A stretch of 64,000 nucleotides of DNA from Sarocladium kiliense (Eukaryota > Ascomycota > Sordariomycetes > Hypocreales > Sarocladiaceae): NCBI GenBank assembly GCA_030734395.1, contig JAUZTG010000034.1, forward strand, positions 558,001 through 622,000, in the 5' to 3' direction. The notes under the pieces are model-generated. The model had not been told where the DNA came from. It ran no database searches and saw only the letters and a program-made list of their open reading frames with translations. Positions 21,343-32,643 of this stretch are shown here, piece after piece. A program made the translations under genes and the position numbers. Position 1 is the first letter of the stretch. Each line of letters opens with the position of its first letter.

Positions 21343-21570
21343 TTATGGAAAGCCCATTAGCGAATCATATCCCACGTATACATCGTGAATGCTGAGGACT
21401 GCTGGAGTTTTCGTGAGCTTACGAGTCTTCTTGTCCAATTCCGCAGATGAGAGAAACGAGTCCAGGTCTGGCATAGGGTGCATTGTCCAGTCAGTAGACT
21501 CGTCAAGCCATTCAGGTGGGGCCTCTTCAGCAGGTTCACCACCTAAATAGTCCATGTCGCTGGTTGCCAT
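21343..21570 (-). CDS. Possible small protein gene or remnant, 75 residues
   Basis: A minus-strand frame runs from ATG at 21570 to TAA at 21343. The product is acidic and begins MATSDMDYLGGEP; it carries WTMHPMPDLDSFLSS, and DKKTRKLTKTPAV follows. The start context is good (ACCATCATGG), and a GA-rich stretch at 21745-21785 reads as a pyrimidine-rich leader on the minus strand. The family is not recognised. It lies in a repeat-rich island, so a decayed gene is equally possible. Confidence 0.3.
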   Translation of the reverse strand: MATSDMDYLGGEPAEEAPPEWLDESTDWTMHPMPDLDSFLSSAELDKKTRKLTKTPAVLSIHDVYVGYDSLMGFP

Positions 21571-22090
21571 GATGGTCAGAGTAGTAACTCGCCCCGTGAA
21601 GGTGATGAGACAGAGGATGCAAGGTAGGGTGTGCCCGAGCGCGCGCGAGAGAGAGAGGCTACTTGAAGAGCTTGCAAGACGCCAAGAGAGTTAACCCGTC
21701 CCGTGCAGGTGACGAGATTGTGAAGATCGAAGCTGGTGCAAAGTATAGTGAGAGGGAGGGAGAGAGGGAGAGAGGGAGGAAGGGAAAATGCCAGAGAAAA
21801 GCAGTGAGGAAACGCGTTCCGTGATGATGAAGAGACTAACAAAGACAAAGTCAATAGGAGAAAGAGCGAGGCGAGGTGAAGGTGGGCGGGTGCAAGGCTC
21901 CGGAAAGCTGCCACAGGTGCATTGGCGTGATCAGGCGGAGTCGTCATAACATGGCTTCTGTCTATTCTAGTACAACGCTCCGTCAGCTGCCCTTATCAGT
22001 CAGTCGGAGCTCACCACAGCTGTAATGATGGGCAGCGCAAGGCTGTCAACATTTTTGTTTCCAATACTTCAGTGCAATCTCCTGTGAGTA

Positions 22091-22255
22091 AGCTATTACT
22101 ATGCGGAAAAGTGCTTTGAGGCAGCTGCTGAGGATGCCACCATGAAGGCCTTTAGCAAGTTGCGCAACGGCATATTAACTTATGTCGAGATGGACGTTCG
22201 CGAGTACGACCGGGTGATGAAAGGATTGAGTAGATGGTGCTTTGCTTGGCGATGA
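22091..22255 (+). pseudogene. Short coding-like fragment in the AT-rich island
   Basis: The + frame reads as protein-like sequence: YYAEKCFEAAAED, then MKAFSKLRNGILTYVEM and VREYDRVMKGLSRW, ending in TGA at 22253-22255. The first ATG is at 22142, and a stop lies just before the segment at 22085. Charge and codon pattern suggest a fragment of a real coding sequence, but no complete gene can be built. The family is not recognised. Confidence 0.25.
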
Positions 22256-23113
22256 GATATCGCGATCACATGAGCAGTTACTTATTAGATAACAAACCAT
22301 TTATAAGATAGCTAAATAGTTTTAAGCAGGCTATTGACTAAGCAAGCTTTTAAGTATGCTAATATGCCAGAGTGCTGAGATTGCCGCTGTCTTGCCTACT
22401 AGCCAGAAGAATCTCAACTTGCTCACAATAAACCATCATGCCATCAGGTAAGCCATTCGGCCTGCAAGAGCCTGTAGTATATATAATACCTAGTTCTCGG
22501 GTATTGATCCAATAATCAGGCCGCCGAGAAGATGATTAATATAAGGGATACCGGAAATAAGTTAATATCTTGCCATCTAATACAGTACTATTCAATGGCC
22601 AGTCCTTCATGTGAGACAGGTAAATTGCAAACAAGATGCCTCAATACTTGGTCTCTCGTTGCCCAGGATGTCAACTGACCCCATACCTGCCGTGTATTGT
22701 GCTGCACTTTATGTCCTTCATGCATTTAGTTCCGAGTTACCGTTCTTTGAGCCGGAGGTTCGGTGTAAGCGGACAGCCGGCCATACACAAAGACCACATA
22801 TGCATTTTTAGGTTGCTCTATGGGATCCAAAACATCACAAAGATATGGTCGTTTGTTTTCTTTGGCTGTATCCCAGACGAGCAAGCCGAGAAATAAGCTA
22901 CCCTTCGGCCCAGCTTAAAAGGCATTATTCTTTGCCTCACCTCTGAACGATGTTCAATCTTCTTTCCTCTGAAATCCGAGAACTTTTGAACTTGGAGCAG
23001 TTGGGAGCCCGAGCTGCACTTCACTCGTAGGTCATATACCGACGTCTTGAAGTTCATTGCACACACTTTCCAACGCGGGTCAACTCCAGTAAATACCAGC
23101 GACTTTCGCTACC

Positions 23114-24433
23114 ATGTGTCTGAAGTTCACTCAGTTCTCCTGCGGGCACCTCAATTGCGATGCGGTGCCCTGCCGGAAAGCTGCAGCTCGGAAAAGGGCA
23201 ACCTTCCGCTGCATCCTCAATGCTTTTTGTCCCATCCCCGATCCCTGCACTGCAACCATCAAGGGATTCAACTACCGCTCTTACATTTGTAGTAGATGTG
23301 AGAGCCATATCCCGGACCGCCCTGAGCCTGACCATCGTCCAAGGCCTGAGACTTGGTCCAACATCAATATCCATAATGACCAAGAGATGAGACTCCGCGG
23401 AGGTGGCTGCAGCATGAGCACTGAGCGACTGCCCAGGCAGGGCAGAACGCAGCGAGCAAATCAGCAGCAGGAAGCTTCACGGTACCGTCTGCCCAGGGAT
23501 CAAAGCAATCAACCCAGGAGGCGAGCCCGTGAAAACACCCTCAGGCGACACAATCAGCCTGCAGACAGGAACCTTCGCCGCCATGAGGGAACAGAACTGA
23601 CTGATCTGCGCAGAACCTACTCAACCCAAGAATCAAGCAGCTCACGGTCTCGGCGACACCAACAACAAGCAGGTGAGTCTTCCAGACCCCAGCAAGACAC
23701 TGACCTGCCCCAGGGATCCCTCGGCCGCAGTTTCTCCCAGCGCATCGCACGATCAGTCCCCGCACCAGAGCCTGTCGTCGTGAACGCGGAGCCTCAATAT
23801 AGGGAATACATCCTTCCAGATCGGCCTTATATCCAGACACCCAGTCCGGGAGGTCAGAACCCCGTTCGTACGACTCCCGAGAGGCGCCAGCCATCAGGAT
23901 CAGCTGGCCGTGGTCTCGAGTCCGCTCATGCTCCAGCTGACAGTAGCTTGACGGAGCGCAGGCAACAACACGGCAACGCAATGCCCGCGCCTCTCAGCAG
24001 CTGTCGACCCCAAGGCCGAGTCCTGGTTCCTCCTCCTCGACCCAGCCAGATGCAACAGCGCTCACCCCTCAGCGCCTCCCGCTTCGCCGAGGCTCACGGA
24101 AACCGCATTCCCTCTCCGATGTCCCCTGACGAGGTCATGAACCCGCAGCTCAGCGGTCGCTACCTCGCAGGTCAAGAGACTGCTGTGCGCAGCGCCTCCC
24201 TTGGAACCTTCAGGACTCAACAAGCTCCTCAGCAGCCCGCCGAGCGACCGCTTAGTGAGAGTGAAAGCAGCAACCGTTCGAGCCGTGGTTCCGGGGTGAT
24301 GAGGTCGCTTCAAGAGCACCTGAACTCTGCGATCCGAGGTCTGAGGGAGCAGGATTCCACGGAATCTTTTGTATGTCAAACCGCGAGAGAAGTGGAAAGG
24401 TCATCGCCTCGCGGCTCTCGCCGCCTGTGCTGA
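23114..24433 (+). CDS. Fungal hypothetical protein with Cys-rich N-terminus and disordered body
   Basis: An open frame of 439 residues starts MCLKFTQFSCGHLNC. The N-terminal 70 residues hold about ten cysteines (FSCGHLNCD, VPC, FRCI, AFCP, DPC, YICSRCE), suggesting a small zinc-binding fold. The remainder is Arg/Gln/Ser/Pro-rich and clearly disordered. No signal peptide or membrane segment is seen. The C-terminus is uncertain: a well-formed intron 24371..24457 (GTATGT, CTAAT, CGCAG) would replace the last 20 residues and carry the frame to TAA at 24587-24589. I keep the unspliced end as the simpler model. Function unknown. Confidence 0.7.
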   Translation: MCLKFTQFSCGHLNCDAVPCRKAAARKRATFRCILNAFCPIPDPCTATIKGFNYRSYICSRCESHIPDRPEPDHRPRPETWSNINIHNDQEMRLRGGGCSMSTERLPRQGRTQRANQQQEASRYRLPRDQSNQPRRRARENTLRRHNQPADRNLRRHEGTELTDLRRTYSTQESSSSRSRRHQQQAGESSRPQQDTDLPQGSLGRSFSQRIARSVPAPEPVVVNAEPQYREYILPDRPYIQTPSPGGQNPVRTTPERRQPSGSAGRGLESAHAPADSSLTERRQQHGNAMPAPLSSCRPQGRVLVPPPRPSQMQQRSPLSASRFAEAHGNRIPSPMSPDEVMNPQLSGRYLAGQETAVRSASLGTFRTQQAPQQPAERPLSESESSNRSSRGSGVMRSLQEHLNSAIRGLREQDSTESFVCQTAREVERSSPRGSRRLC

Positions 24434-25028
24434 ATGTAACGCTAATTTCTCACGCAGACCACCATCCTTTGTTGTTTTAATCTTGGCCTTCCGGGGCCCC
24501 TTTCAGATTCTAGACTGTTTTCATCAGTCATGATCCATCTGCGCAGGCGCAGTGTGGCCCCAACGAATTTTCTTAGTCAAGAAAGGTAAAGTGATGGTTT
24601 CCTTTGGCGTTCTGCTTTCATCTTTGAGTCTGGTCACTCCACCAGAAATGGAGATGCCCAAGTCTTAGCACTCCTTCTTCCAGATTGCAAGACACAAGAG
24701 GTAAGAATAAATGTCATCCTGTCAGTAAATGTTGCTACCGAATCGCACAATCTAGAGCACAAATACAGAATGTTGTTATCCTCCATGAATTCCCACGCAC
24801 AAACAGTGATCAAACAATAGTACAACGCTTGTAGGTAAGCACAAACATATAAAGGCTCCACGAACACGGATATAGAACTCATGACTGCAGAGTCAATCCC
24901 CTAGCTCACCATTTGGCGATGAGCTTCAAGTCGGCAGCCAGGCCAAGTGACATCTGCTATGAGGCCATCAATTGCCGACACGAGGGGCTGCCATAGTCAG
25001 TTAAAAGGCACTGAAACTGGATTCAGAA
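24434..25028. other. Intergenic 3' flanks
   Basis: Converging genes end on both sides. The alternative last exon of the upstream gene (24458-24589) would lie here. Nothing else is supported. Confidence 0.45.
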
Positions 25029-25700
25029 TCATTGAGCCTTTCCATTCTTCTGCTCAGCCCTGAACTTTTGAATCTCAACCTCAACCTTCTTCTGCACCCT
25101 GGCATTAAGCTCTGGCCTGTAGCCCAGGGCGAATAGAACCTCGAGCCAGACAAACATGGGCGCAAGGAAGAGTGCCTGCACGAGATTGTCCAGCAAGGCA
25201 GGAGCACGACCCTCGAAGGCGCCGTGGCCGACGAATTGGGCAATCCAGGACACCACATGGGCACCGAGAGCGACCTTGAAGGTCAATGCCGGGTTATCGG
25301 CCTTGAGGTAATTCGTCAAGGCGGTCATGCCGAGACAGAATGCCGCGAGGACTGAGCCGGCTGCTGGCTCTAGAAGGAGGTACAGCGTTGCATACATTGC
25401 GGCTGCTATCGTGCCGAGGTTGAGGTCCAGGTAGGGAATGGTGAGCCAGGAAGGCGTCTCAATTAGTGTACCAGTGTAGGTAGCCTGAAATAGTGTGAGT
25501 GGCTTGAGATGAAGAGTTTCGGCGAAAGACCTACCATAGCGAACCCCGAGACCAGGATGATGGGGACGCAGATGATGTGAATGGCGACATTGACGCTATT
25601 GTGGTGGTAGGCACCGTACTTGGTGACAGTTAGCAGTGAGTACTTGGATGATTCGAAGGAGACTTACAAAGACAAGGTGCCTTTCCAAGTCGAGCGACAT
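25029..25700 (-). CDS. Mpo1-like (DUF962) ER membrane protein
   Basis: Exons 25700..25668, 25618..25535 and 25484..25029 join to 190 residues. The N-terminus has the family signature: a LERH element, then YGAYHHNSVNVAIHIICVP at about 12-30 with its conserved histidines. About four hydrophobic segments follow, with a second His-containing motif (GAHVVSWIAQFVGHG). The end is a Lys/Glu/Gln-rich tail with lysines near the C-terminus. Yeast Mpo1 is an Fe(II)-dependent dioxygenase that shortens 2-hydroxy fatty acids in phytosphingosine breakdown, and the histidines are its metal ligands. Assignment to this family is firm; the substrate in this organism is inferred. Confidence 0.88.
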
Positions 25701-26788
25701 GGTGAGATGAAAAGGGTCTTGTGAGGACACAAGGTTTGGATGACAGTGCCTCCAAGGGAAGGCCAAGCGATGAACTGTCAAAGGTTGAAGCAGGGCCCCT
25801 TGGCACGAACGATCAACGCGCAGCAAGCCAACTACGCAAGGCCAGTAGCGGATGTGATCAACTGAGCGGAGGTGAAGCTCCAGAAAAGAGAAGGACGGAG
25901 GGCGGAGGCGAGCTCTGTGGGTGGTGGTGACGATTTGTGAGGAGGTCAGGTCAGAATGAGGAAGCTCGGAGCTGGTGGCATGTGAGGCGCGAGTCTGATA
26001 CGAGGGTCCACGGGTTCCAGAAGCTACGGGTGGGGGAGTCGACAGCGCTGTGCACCCACTGGGGTCGGAAGCTTCAGCATGTAGTGAGAGCCGTGATGAG
26101 GGGAGAGATGGGTATCACTCAATCAGTGTCCTTTCTTGCATCAGTCTGTATACTGGTGGCTAGCTGCGATGAAAGACTTTGGCTAACATCGTCGAAAGCA
26201 CATCTTATTGGAGCAATGTCGTTCCTCATGGAACATCATCTCTTTGTTCTTCATCTGGACTTTGAAACAGATGAATGTACTGAGTACCCCTCACTTCGGG
26301 TTATTCCGGTAGCCTATCAAGTCTCCTCTACATTCATCACCAAGCCACACCAGCCTGAATGCACCAGCCACATCAGCCTCCCTCCGCGCCGACGTCTTCT
26401 CACTGCCTGATCCGCGACCGCAACCGCGCTTCAAGATTTCACAAAGAAGCCCTCTTGCGCCCTCGACCACACCGCCTCCACCGCTGGCTCCTGCTCAGCC
26501 TGGTTGTTCGACACTGACCCCCACGAGCAGAAGCTCCTTGCGACCTTCACGGTTTTCCGGAAGCCTTCTCTGCTTGCCGACCTCCGACGAACCCTCCGAA
26601 GCACATGCCGATTCGACGCAACATACGATAGCTGCACATTGACATTTCGCACGCGACGACACGGTACCTCGGTGAACTGGAGAGGAATTTAGCCTGCCTT
26701 TTCGGAGGGCCGACGGCTCTTGCGGCTTCCCGCGACCGCCTATCATCCATACACCTCGCGACAGTATCACCCTCGCTCAACCGCCGCC
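25701..26788. promoter_or_regulatory. Divergent intergenic region of the Mpo1-like gene and RPB7
   Basis: This 1.1-kb gap separates two start codons. The longest frame (25937-26410, +) has no motif, and its composition is not convincing. The segment 26330-26780 is C/T-rich on the + strand and probably includes the RPB7 promoter and leader. Confidence 0.45.
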
Positions 26789-27538
26789 ATGTTCTTCCTC
26801 GCCAACAAGGAGCGCCGGGTGACGCTTCACCCTTCCTACTTCGGTGCCAACATGAAGGCTCTAGTCTCATCGAAGCTACTTAAAGATGTTGAGGGCAGCT
26901 GTACCGGAACTTACTTCATCGTATCCATCATGGACACCCTGGATATCTCTGAGGGTCGCATTCTGCCTAGTAGTGGCCTGGCAGAATTCACCGTCAGGTA
27001 TCGCGCTGTCGTGCTGCAGCCTTTTCCAGGAGAGACGGTATGACTACCTTGATCCAAGAACACAGATATGGCTGCGCGCGCATAGCGATTATTGGAGGAT
27101 CACACTGACTCGGCTGTTGCTTAACAGATGGATGCGTTGGTGTACTCGTTGAACCAGACTGGTTTCTTCGCAAAGGCTGGGCCCTTGAGAATATTTGTTG
27201 GAGAACAGGTACGCCACAGGACAAAACCAGCGAGCTTGCTTGACTTTCGGAGTCGGGACTTGACCTGGCTAACCACCAAATTACTTGCAGTCTATTCCTA
27301 GCGATATCAAGTGGAACCCTAACGCAACGCCGCCGCACTGGACAAACAACGAGGACACGGTTATTGAGAATGGCACGCATGTTCGCATCAAAATCATCAG
27401 CTGCAGATACGAGGTCAGCGAGATGTGGGCCGTTGGCACCATCAAGGAGGATTACCTAGGGTTCGTCTCAACCTTGTGCTTGCGCATGTTTTCTGCAGGC
27501 ATTGACTGACTTCATTGAATAGATGCTTGCAAGAGTAA
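26789..27538 (+). CDS. RPB7: DNA-directed RNA polymerase II subunit Rpb7
   Basis: Rpb7 forms the stalk of RNA polymerase II with Rpb4 and contacts emerging RNA. Exons 26789..27037, 27128..27208, 27291..27460 and 27523..27538 join to 171 residues, exactly the usual length. The protein starts MFFLANKERRVTLHPSYFG, the N-terminal RNP-like (tip) domain. The C-terminal OB (S1) fold has HVRIKIISCRYEVSEMWAVG and IKEDYLG. The final coding exon is only 16 nt, adding the residues CLQE after a split Gly codon; its donor is the weak GTTCGT. Reading through that donor instead would add about a dozen unrelated residues. Confidence 0.94.
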
Positions 27539-28441
27539 GGAGATGGGGTCCAGTCTGTCATTGCTGACAGCACCATCAATCTCGATACATCGCGGCACTG
27601 ATGTATCTCGACTACGGTATAGCCAAAACCATGAGCTCACGTGGGGGAGATCCGTGAAGTGGCCAAGGCGAGCGACACAACCGTGAGGGCTTCGAGTCAA
27701 AAGAGGAAAAGGGACGAACATTGGGCAAGACATTGCCAAAACCTCACAGCAGGTGCGGCATCCGCTTTTGGGGACAAGCGAGGCAATGCCGCAGGGCGTT
27801 TTGGGATCTTGTACATCTTCAGGAATTATCGGCATGTCTGTCAAAATGTAGAATTGCACCTTGCACAAGCGAATAGACGCTATGAGACCATCTTGTGTCC
27901 CTCGAGCTTGAGGAACACCAGCCACCAGAGTCGTTGACCACTTAGACAAAGGCTCTGGGGATTGATCACCTGAGCTTGATGCAGCTCGGGCTGACCAGCG
28001 CGGGAACATGTCAATATGGGGTATTTCCACTCCAGGCTGTTCGATTCCATGGAGCCAGGTAAGGATGTAATCCTGTTGCCATCCAATAAGGCCGATGCTG
28101 TGCTGTGGGAGTGGCCTCATCTTCTTGTTCCCCGCTGCTGCCCCGCCATCTGGTTGTGCAAGACAAGCTCCAGCCCCGCCCACTGGCACCACCACATGCA
28201 CCACCATCCATACTCACCTCATTCGCACATGCGACCATGACCGGACTCCAGGACTCGCCTTCATCCTCACGATAACTCATAATATCTGATTTCTCGGAGC
28301 ATGAGTGCTCTCCGGGCTCCTCCGACCCTCTCAAGCGTTCTCTGCCGTGCACCATCATAGCCTCATCATCCTTCTATCATCGACGGCATTACAACACAAC
28401 GAGGGGCGAGCCGTCAGCCTGGGTCAGGCAGCGACGTCGAG
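27539..28441. other. Intergenic region
   Basis: The minus-strand frame 27512-28207 is open but lacks recognisable domains and overlaps the 3' end of RPB7. I see only 3' UTR and promoter-like sequence, including a CA-rich stretch near 28180-28230. Confidence 0.45.
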
Positions 28442-29540
28442 ATGGAGAACCTAAGTAGGGTGAAGGTCGCTTTGAGGGAGGGGAGACAGACGTTTGGGCT
28501 GTGGCAGATGATTCCGGGCGCAAATGTCTCGAGATGTCTGGCAAGGGCAGGGGCTGACTGGGTGTGTGTGGATTGCGAGCATGGGAACATGGACGGTAAG
28601 GATACCCTTCACATGCCTATGGATGGTATGAAGGACCGGCATCCAGGAAGGGAAAGCTGACTTGTTCTCGGGGCTCAGACGCTGCTATGCATGATGCTGT
28701 GCCGGCGATTGTCGCAGCTGGCGCATCGCCGCTTGTACGGCTAGCAGGAATGGAGAGTTGGATGGTCAAGAGTGAGTTACTCTGCGGCCCTTGAGGATTC
28801 AACATCTGTGTCGTCACTGACCTCTCAAACAGGAGCTCTAGATTGCGGTGCACATGGCGTAAGTCTAATATGGAAGTTATGTCCCTAGACAGCGAAGACT
28901 AACCAATGGCTCGCTAGATCGTTGTGCCATTATTACGGAGCGCAGATGAGGCCAGAGCTTTAGTTCAAGCGGCGAAGTTCCCGCCCTGGGGTCGACGAGG
29001 CTTCGGGTCGCCTTATTCACCGGCGAGCTTCGGCATCACCTCAACAGAGTACCTGCAACAGGCAAATCACTCTCTTTTAACGATCGTGCAGATTGAGACG
29101 AAAGAGGCCCTTGACACGGTTGATGAGATTGCAGCAGTGGATGGAATTGATGCGTTGTTCATTGGTCCTGTTGACCTTGGTATGTCCTCCTCCCTCTGGC
29201 CCATCATCTCAATACCGCCCGTCATCGCTGACTCCATCATTAAGGTAACAACATCGGCTTCCCTATTCTAGGCGGCGTTGTCATGCCGGAGCTCAAGGAC
29301 GCCATTGCTCGGATCTTCGCAGCCACTCGCCGCGCACGCAAGAAGTGCGGCATCTTCGCCGTCAGCGGCGAGCAGGCCAAGATCTTCGCGGAACAAGGCT
29401 TCGACATGATTAGCGTGGCGGCTGATTTCCCCGTTTTAGAGATGGCGATGCAGTCGCAGATGGGCGTGGCAAGATCGGGAGTGAGTCGAGAGACCCCCGG
29501 CTTGTACCGTTTTCCAAGTGGCACGCCAGGGATGAGATGA
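28442..29540 (+). CDS. HpcH/HpaI aldolase family protein
   Basis: Five exons, 28442..28595, 28679..28771, 28833..28858, 28918..29179 and 29245..29540, join to 276 residues. The protein shows the class II pyruvate-aldolase landmarks. EHGNMD at about 46-51 carries the active-site region, and LVRLAG follows. HGIVVPLL precedes GRRGFGS, then VQIETKEAL with the metal-binding Glu, and IGPVDLGNNIGFP. Relatives cleave 2-keto-3-deoxy sugar acids or 4-hydroxy-2-ketoheptanedioate to pyruvate and an aldehyde. The exact substrate cannot be told. No targeting signal is seen. The very small third exon (26 nt) is supported by phase and by conserved protein sequence on both sides. Confidence 0.88.
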
Positions 29541-29616
29541 GAGATGATAGACAGACGGATGCATCAAGGGAGTTTTGCCATTGTCGCTGGTGTTGTTTCA
29601 TGGGCTATTGGTGAGC

Positions 29617-29998
29617 TCAGCTTTCTTCGACTTGGTCCATTTTGGCTTGAACTTGGTCAGGGGTGAAGCGATGCATGAGTTTGACAGCCTTGCCAATCTT
29701 TTGGGGGTCCTCTTCTGGGGACGAGGCGTTTGCGATATGTATCTTTTTGCATTTCATGAGCATCGTGGAGGAAGAAATGTAAGAATGAAGAGGGAGAAAA
29801 TACCACAGGAACGTCATAGTCATACAACTCTTTCCAAGTCTTGACCTCGGTCTTGTCAACGTCGATCTCCTTGTAGACGAAGGGCCGTTGGTCCCAAACG
29901 TTTGAGAGCACCCCTTTCGCCTGTGCACAAAGTCCGCAGGTTTCCCTAGTGAAAAGGGTGATGCGGCAGGCCTGAAAGAACTGTCTCGTTGCGAACAT
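29617..29998 (-). CDS. Glutaredoxin-like protein (YDR286C / DUF836 type)
   Basis: Exons 29998..29804 and 29742..29617 join to 106 residues across a 61-bp intron. The product is a thioredoxin-fold protein beginning near ITLFTRETCGLCAQAK, with a CxxC pair at residues 21 and 24, followed by the YKEIDVDK strand and DVPVIHI with the cis-Pro. This matches the small glutaredoxin-like family represented by yeast YDR286C, of uncertain physiological role. The short N-terminus (MFATRQFFQACR) is basic and could favour mitochondrial import, but that is a guess. The gene is divergent from the CHORD gene. Confidence 0.85.
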
Positions 29999-30359
29999 GG
30001 CTGCAAATCTGGTCGTGCAACTTTGACAGAATCTGGCCAAGCTTGGTATCGCACTGCTGCAAGTTTTGGGATGCTCGGAACTGGGATCGACCCATTGGCC
30101 AGCGCACCTCGCACGAGGTGAGGTGAATGGAGCTTCCCCCTGCGCTGACAACCCCGCACCCAGAATAGAAGGCGGTGAGTAGCTCTGAGGTGGTTTCTGC
30201 CGATGTCATCACTATTGTGCCCGCTACCATGTCCAAAGATTTCTAGAAGATCCCACCCCACCAGCCGAGGGCAGACCTGTCAACTCTTGCCTTTTTGCTC
30301 TGCTCTGCTCACTTGATCATCTTTGTGAAGGTCATTTTTGAGGATCGTAGTCATTCATC
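29999..30359. promoter_or_regulatory. Divergent promoter of the glutaredoxin-like and CHORD genes
   Basis: These 361 bp separate the two start codons, so both promoters must lie here. No clear TATA box and no gene are visible. Confidence 0.5.
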
Positions 30360-31448
30360 ATGTCGAAGTGCGTGCATTCAGGGTGTGGCAAGGTGTTTAC
30401 AGACCCGGATGAGGATTGCCTTTACCACCCTGGACCCCCCATCTTCCATGAGGGGCAGAAAGGTGAGCTTCAGCCAATACCATACAGCGCTTCAACATGC
30501 TGACATTTCAATGACAGGATGGAAGTGCTGTAAACCCCGTGTTCTTACGTTTGATGAATTCATGGAGATTCCTCCATGCACCACAGGCAAGCACTCTACT
30601 ACCGACAAGCCCCCAGAGATCGAAGAGAAGCCCCGCCAGGACGATGCCGCCATCGCAAAGAAGATCTCCGACCTGAACAATGCCGCCGCCGCCGCTCCTG
30701 CACGCAACCCAATTCAACCAGCCCAACATGCTCCTACCCCACCGCCACCGCCGCCAGATTCCGAAGACGACGATCCGAGCCTCGAGATCCCAGATGGCCA
30801 GGAATGCAGGCGGAGGGGATGCGATGCCAAATACAGCAAGGGCGCATCGCGTGATGGGGAGAAGTGCGTCCACCATCCTGGCGTGCCGATATTCCATGAG
30901 GGAAGCAAGGGTTATTCGTGCTGCAAGAGGAGGGTGTTGGAGTTTGATCAGTTCCTGAAGATTGAAGGGTGTAAGACAAAGGATAAGCACTTGTTTGTTG
31001 GCAGTGGCAAGAAGGACAAGGCTTCCGCAGGGGGTGAGGAGGTCCTTTCGACTGTCAGGTAAGTCCCTACTTTGCATGCGTGACCAAGAGTCATGACATA
31101 TCTCCGAACTAACATTCTGGACACAGACATGACTTTTACCAAACACCGACCACCGTCATCGCATCTTTCTTCCTCAAGAAGATCGTCAAGGACACAGCAA
31201 AGGTCGAGTTCAAAGAGCGCGCTCTCGCCCTCGATCTCACAACCAGCGACCCCACGCCAAAGCGCTATACCGCTGATGTGCCACTTTTCGCGAGCATCGA
31301 CCCCGAAAAGTCTTCGTTCAAGATTCTGGGCTCGAAATTGGAGCTGACGCTGGCCAAGGCAGACGGAGCATCTTGGCCGGTGCTGCGTGGGGATGAGGCG
31401 TTGACGGGTGAAATTCTGCAGATTGGGAAGGCGGGACGGGCGACATAG
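30360..31448 (+). CDS. CHORD and CS domain protein (Rar1/Sgt1-type Hsp90 cochaperone)
   Basis: Exons 30360..30462, 30518..31058 and 31127..31448 join to 321 residues. CHORD I (about 4-60) and CHORD II (about 131-190) each show the zinc ligands of the family: CVHSGCGKVF, LYHPGPPIFHEG, GWKCCKPR in the first and CRRRGC, CVHHPGVPIFHEG, YSCCKRR in the second. A Pro-rich acidic linker separates them. A CS (p23-like) domain follows at about 215-300 (HDFYQTPTTVIASFFLK). The arrangement is that of fungal and animal CHORD-containing Hsp90 cochaperones. A cytosolic or nuclear role in client maturation is inferred from the family. Confidence 0.93.
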
Positions 31449-32542
31449 ACATGGGTAGAGAGACATGAATGATGAAATGAAGTGAACAGAAGGGATCACA
31501 GGCTTCGATGCTTCTGATGACTGTGGTTATGAACAGCCATGTCGGGACCATCACCTGTCCTATATGTGTACCCAAGCGATTCGTTCGGCAAGCAACGAGT
31601 TAACGACCGTAAGATTATCGCAGCCTCATAGGGAAAATAGAGCAAGTCTGACCAATGAGTTATCGCAAACTATCATGAGCAAATGAATCCAATGCGTTGA
31701 ACCGATCGCGCAGGGAGAACGATCCGAGTATGTGACGATACCCTGTAGGTGCTCTTCCTTGGCTTGAGAAGGCTACCGGGTTGGCGTGGGGGATCCTCAT
31801 AACGAGCCGAGACGCATCGTCATCTACCGAGTGTTGAAAAGTGCAAGCCGAGCCGATATGGTTTTCGGAAATTAGAAATAGTCTTGGCTTCGGAGTCCTC
31901 AGGGTCGTATGTCTTAAGTCGACAAGATCCCATGATTAAGCGATGCGACGAACCATCAACGGCGTTGCATGAACGGTTTGGCAGATCAGCGATCGAAAGA
32001 ACGTGTCTAGACTTGCAACCTCAACAACCTGAGCCTGCCTTAGTGGCCTGATGATCAGGGCAGACCTGCATTGCAGCAAGGTAATAAACACTGCGATAAG
32101 CAAACCGATTCCGATGGTGAGTCGGCAGCAATAGGCCAAGCACTAACAGAGCCGGCAGCACGTCACCGAAGCTCAGCAATAAAAATGGGCGGCGCCCAGG
32201 TTGGACCAAAGCGGTCACCAAATACACATACGTAAACGTAAGAACCACAAGCGGCTGTCTGTTCGCAGCGCAGCCCGACCAACCCACGCAGCCCACCCCC
32301 TCCTTGGCAGTTAGCTGAACTGATAACGCGGACCCTGACTAACCTCCATTGGCGAAACCCCAGAGCCACCTCAGGATTGTATGGTGATAAGTGAAGAGTA
32401 TCGTAGATAACCTTATTCTTGGGAGGCTGCAGCGTCTCTTATCAGAGGATGGGAGGGAGAAAACGTGCTAGTCATGGATCGTCGAGCACCGGGGGCTTTG
32501 CGCCATGGCTTGGGACGGGAATGTTGGGGGTTGGGTGACATG

Positions 32543-32551
32543 TATATATAG
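32543..32551 (+). promoter_or_regulatory. TATA-like box
   Basis: TATATATAG lies 316 bp upstream of the first ATG of the DUF3602 gene and about 100 bp before the ACGTC array, a plausible core promoter. Confidence 0.4.
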
Positions 32552-32643
32552 GTCGAGGACCTGTCATCGCGTGGGCGTAGCCTTGAGAAAGATTTAGACT
32601 TGTGATTTGATCTGCTCGATAGAAAGACCTGCACTGCTTGTAT

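Larger units (their letters stand above)
19741..23113. other. AT-rich, gene-poor island
   Basis: This 3.4-kb region is visibly AT-rich and contains a pyrimidine 12-mer tract, a dispersed repeat core, a long purine-rich minisatellite and two weak coding-like fragments (listed separately). A short array of TCGCGAGGCT-like units lies at 20174-20204. The sequence from 22260 to 22600 is AT-rich without a frame. The whole looks like accumulated repeat debris. Confidence 0.6.

Noticed and set aside
25937..26410. Plus-strand frame of 157 codons between the Mpo1-like gene and RPB7
   Set aside because: Composition and lack of motifs suggest chance; it sits in a divergent promoter region.
27512..28207. 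Minus-strand frame of about 230 codons downstream of RPB7
   Set aside because: There is no domain, no intron structure and no coding bias, and it overlaps the RPB7 3' end.
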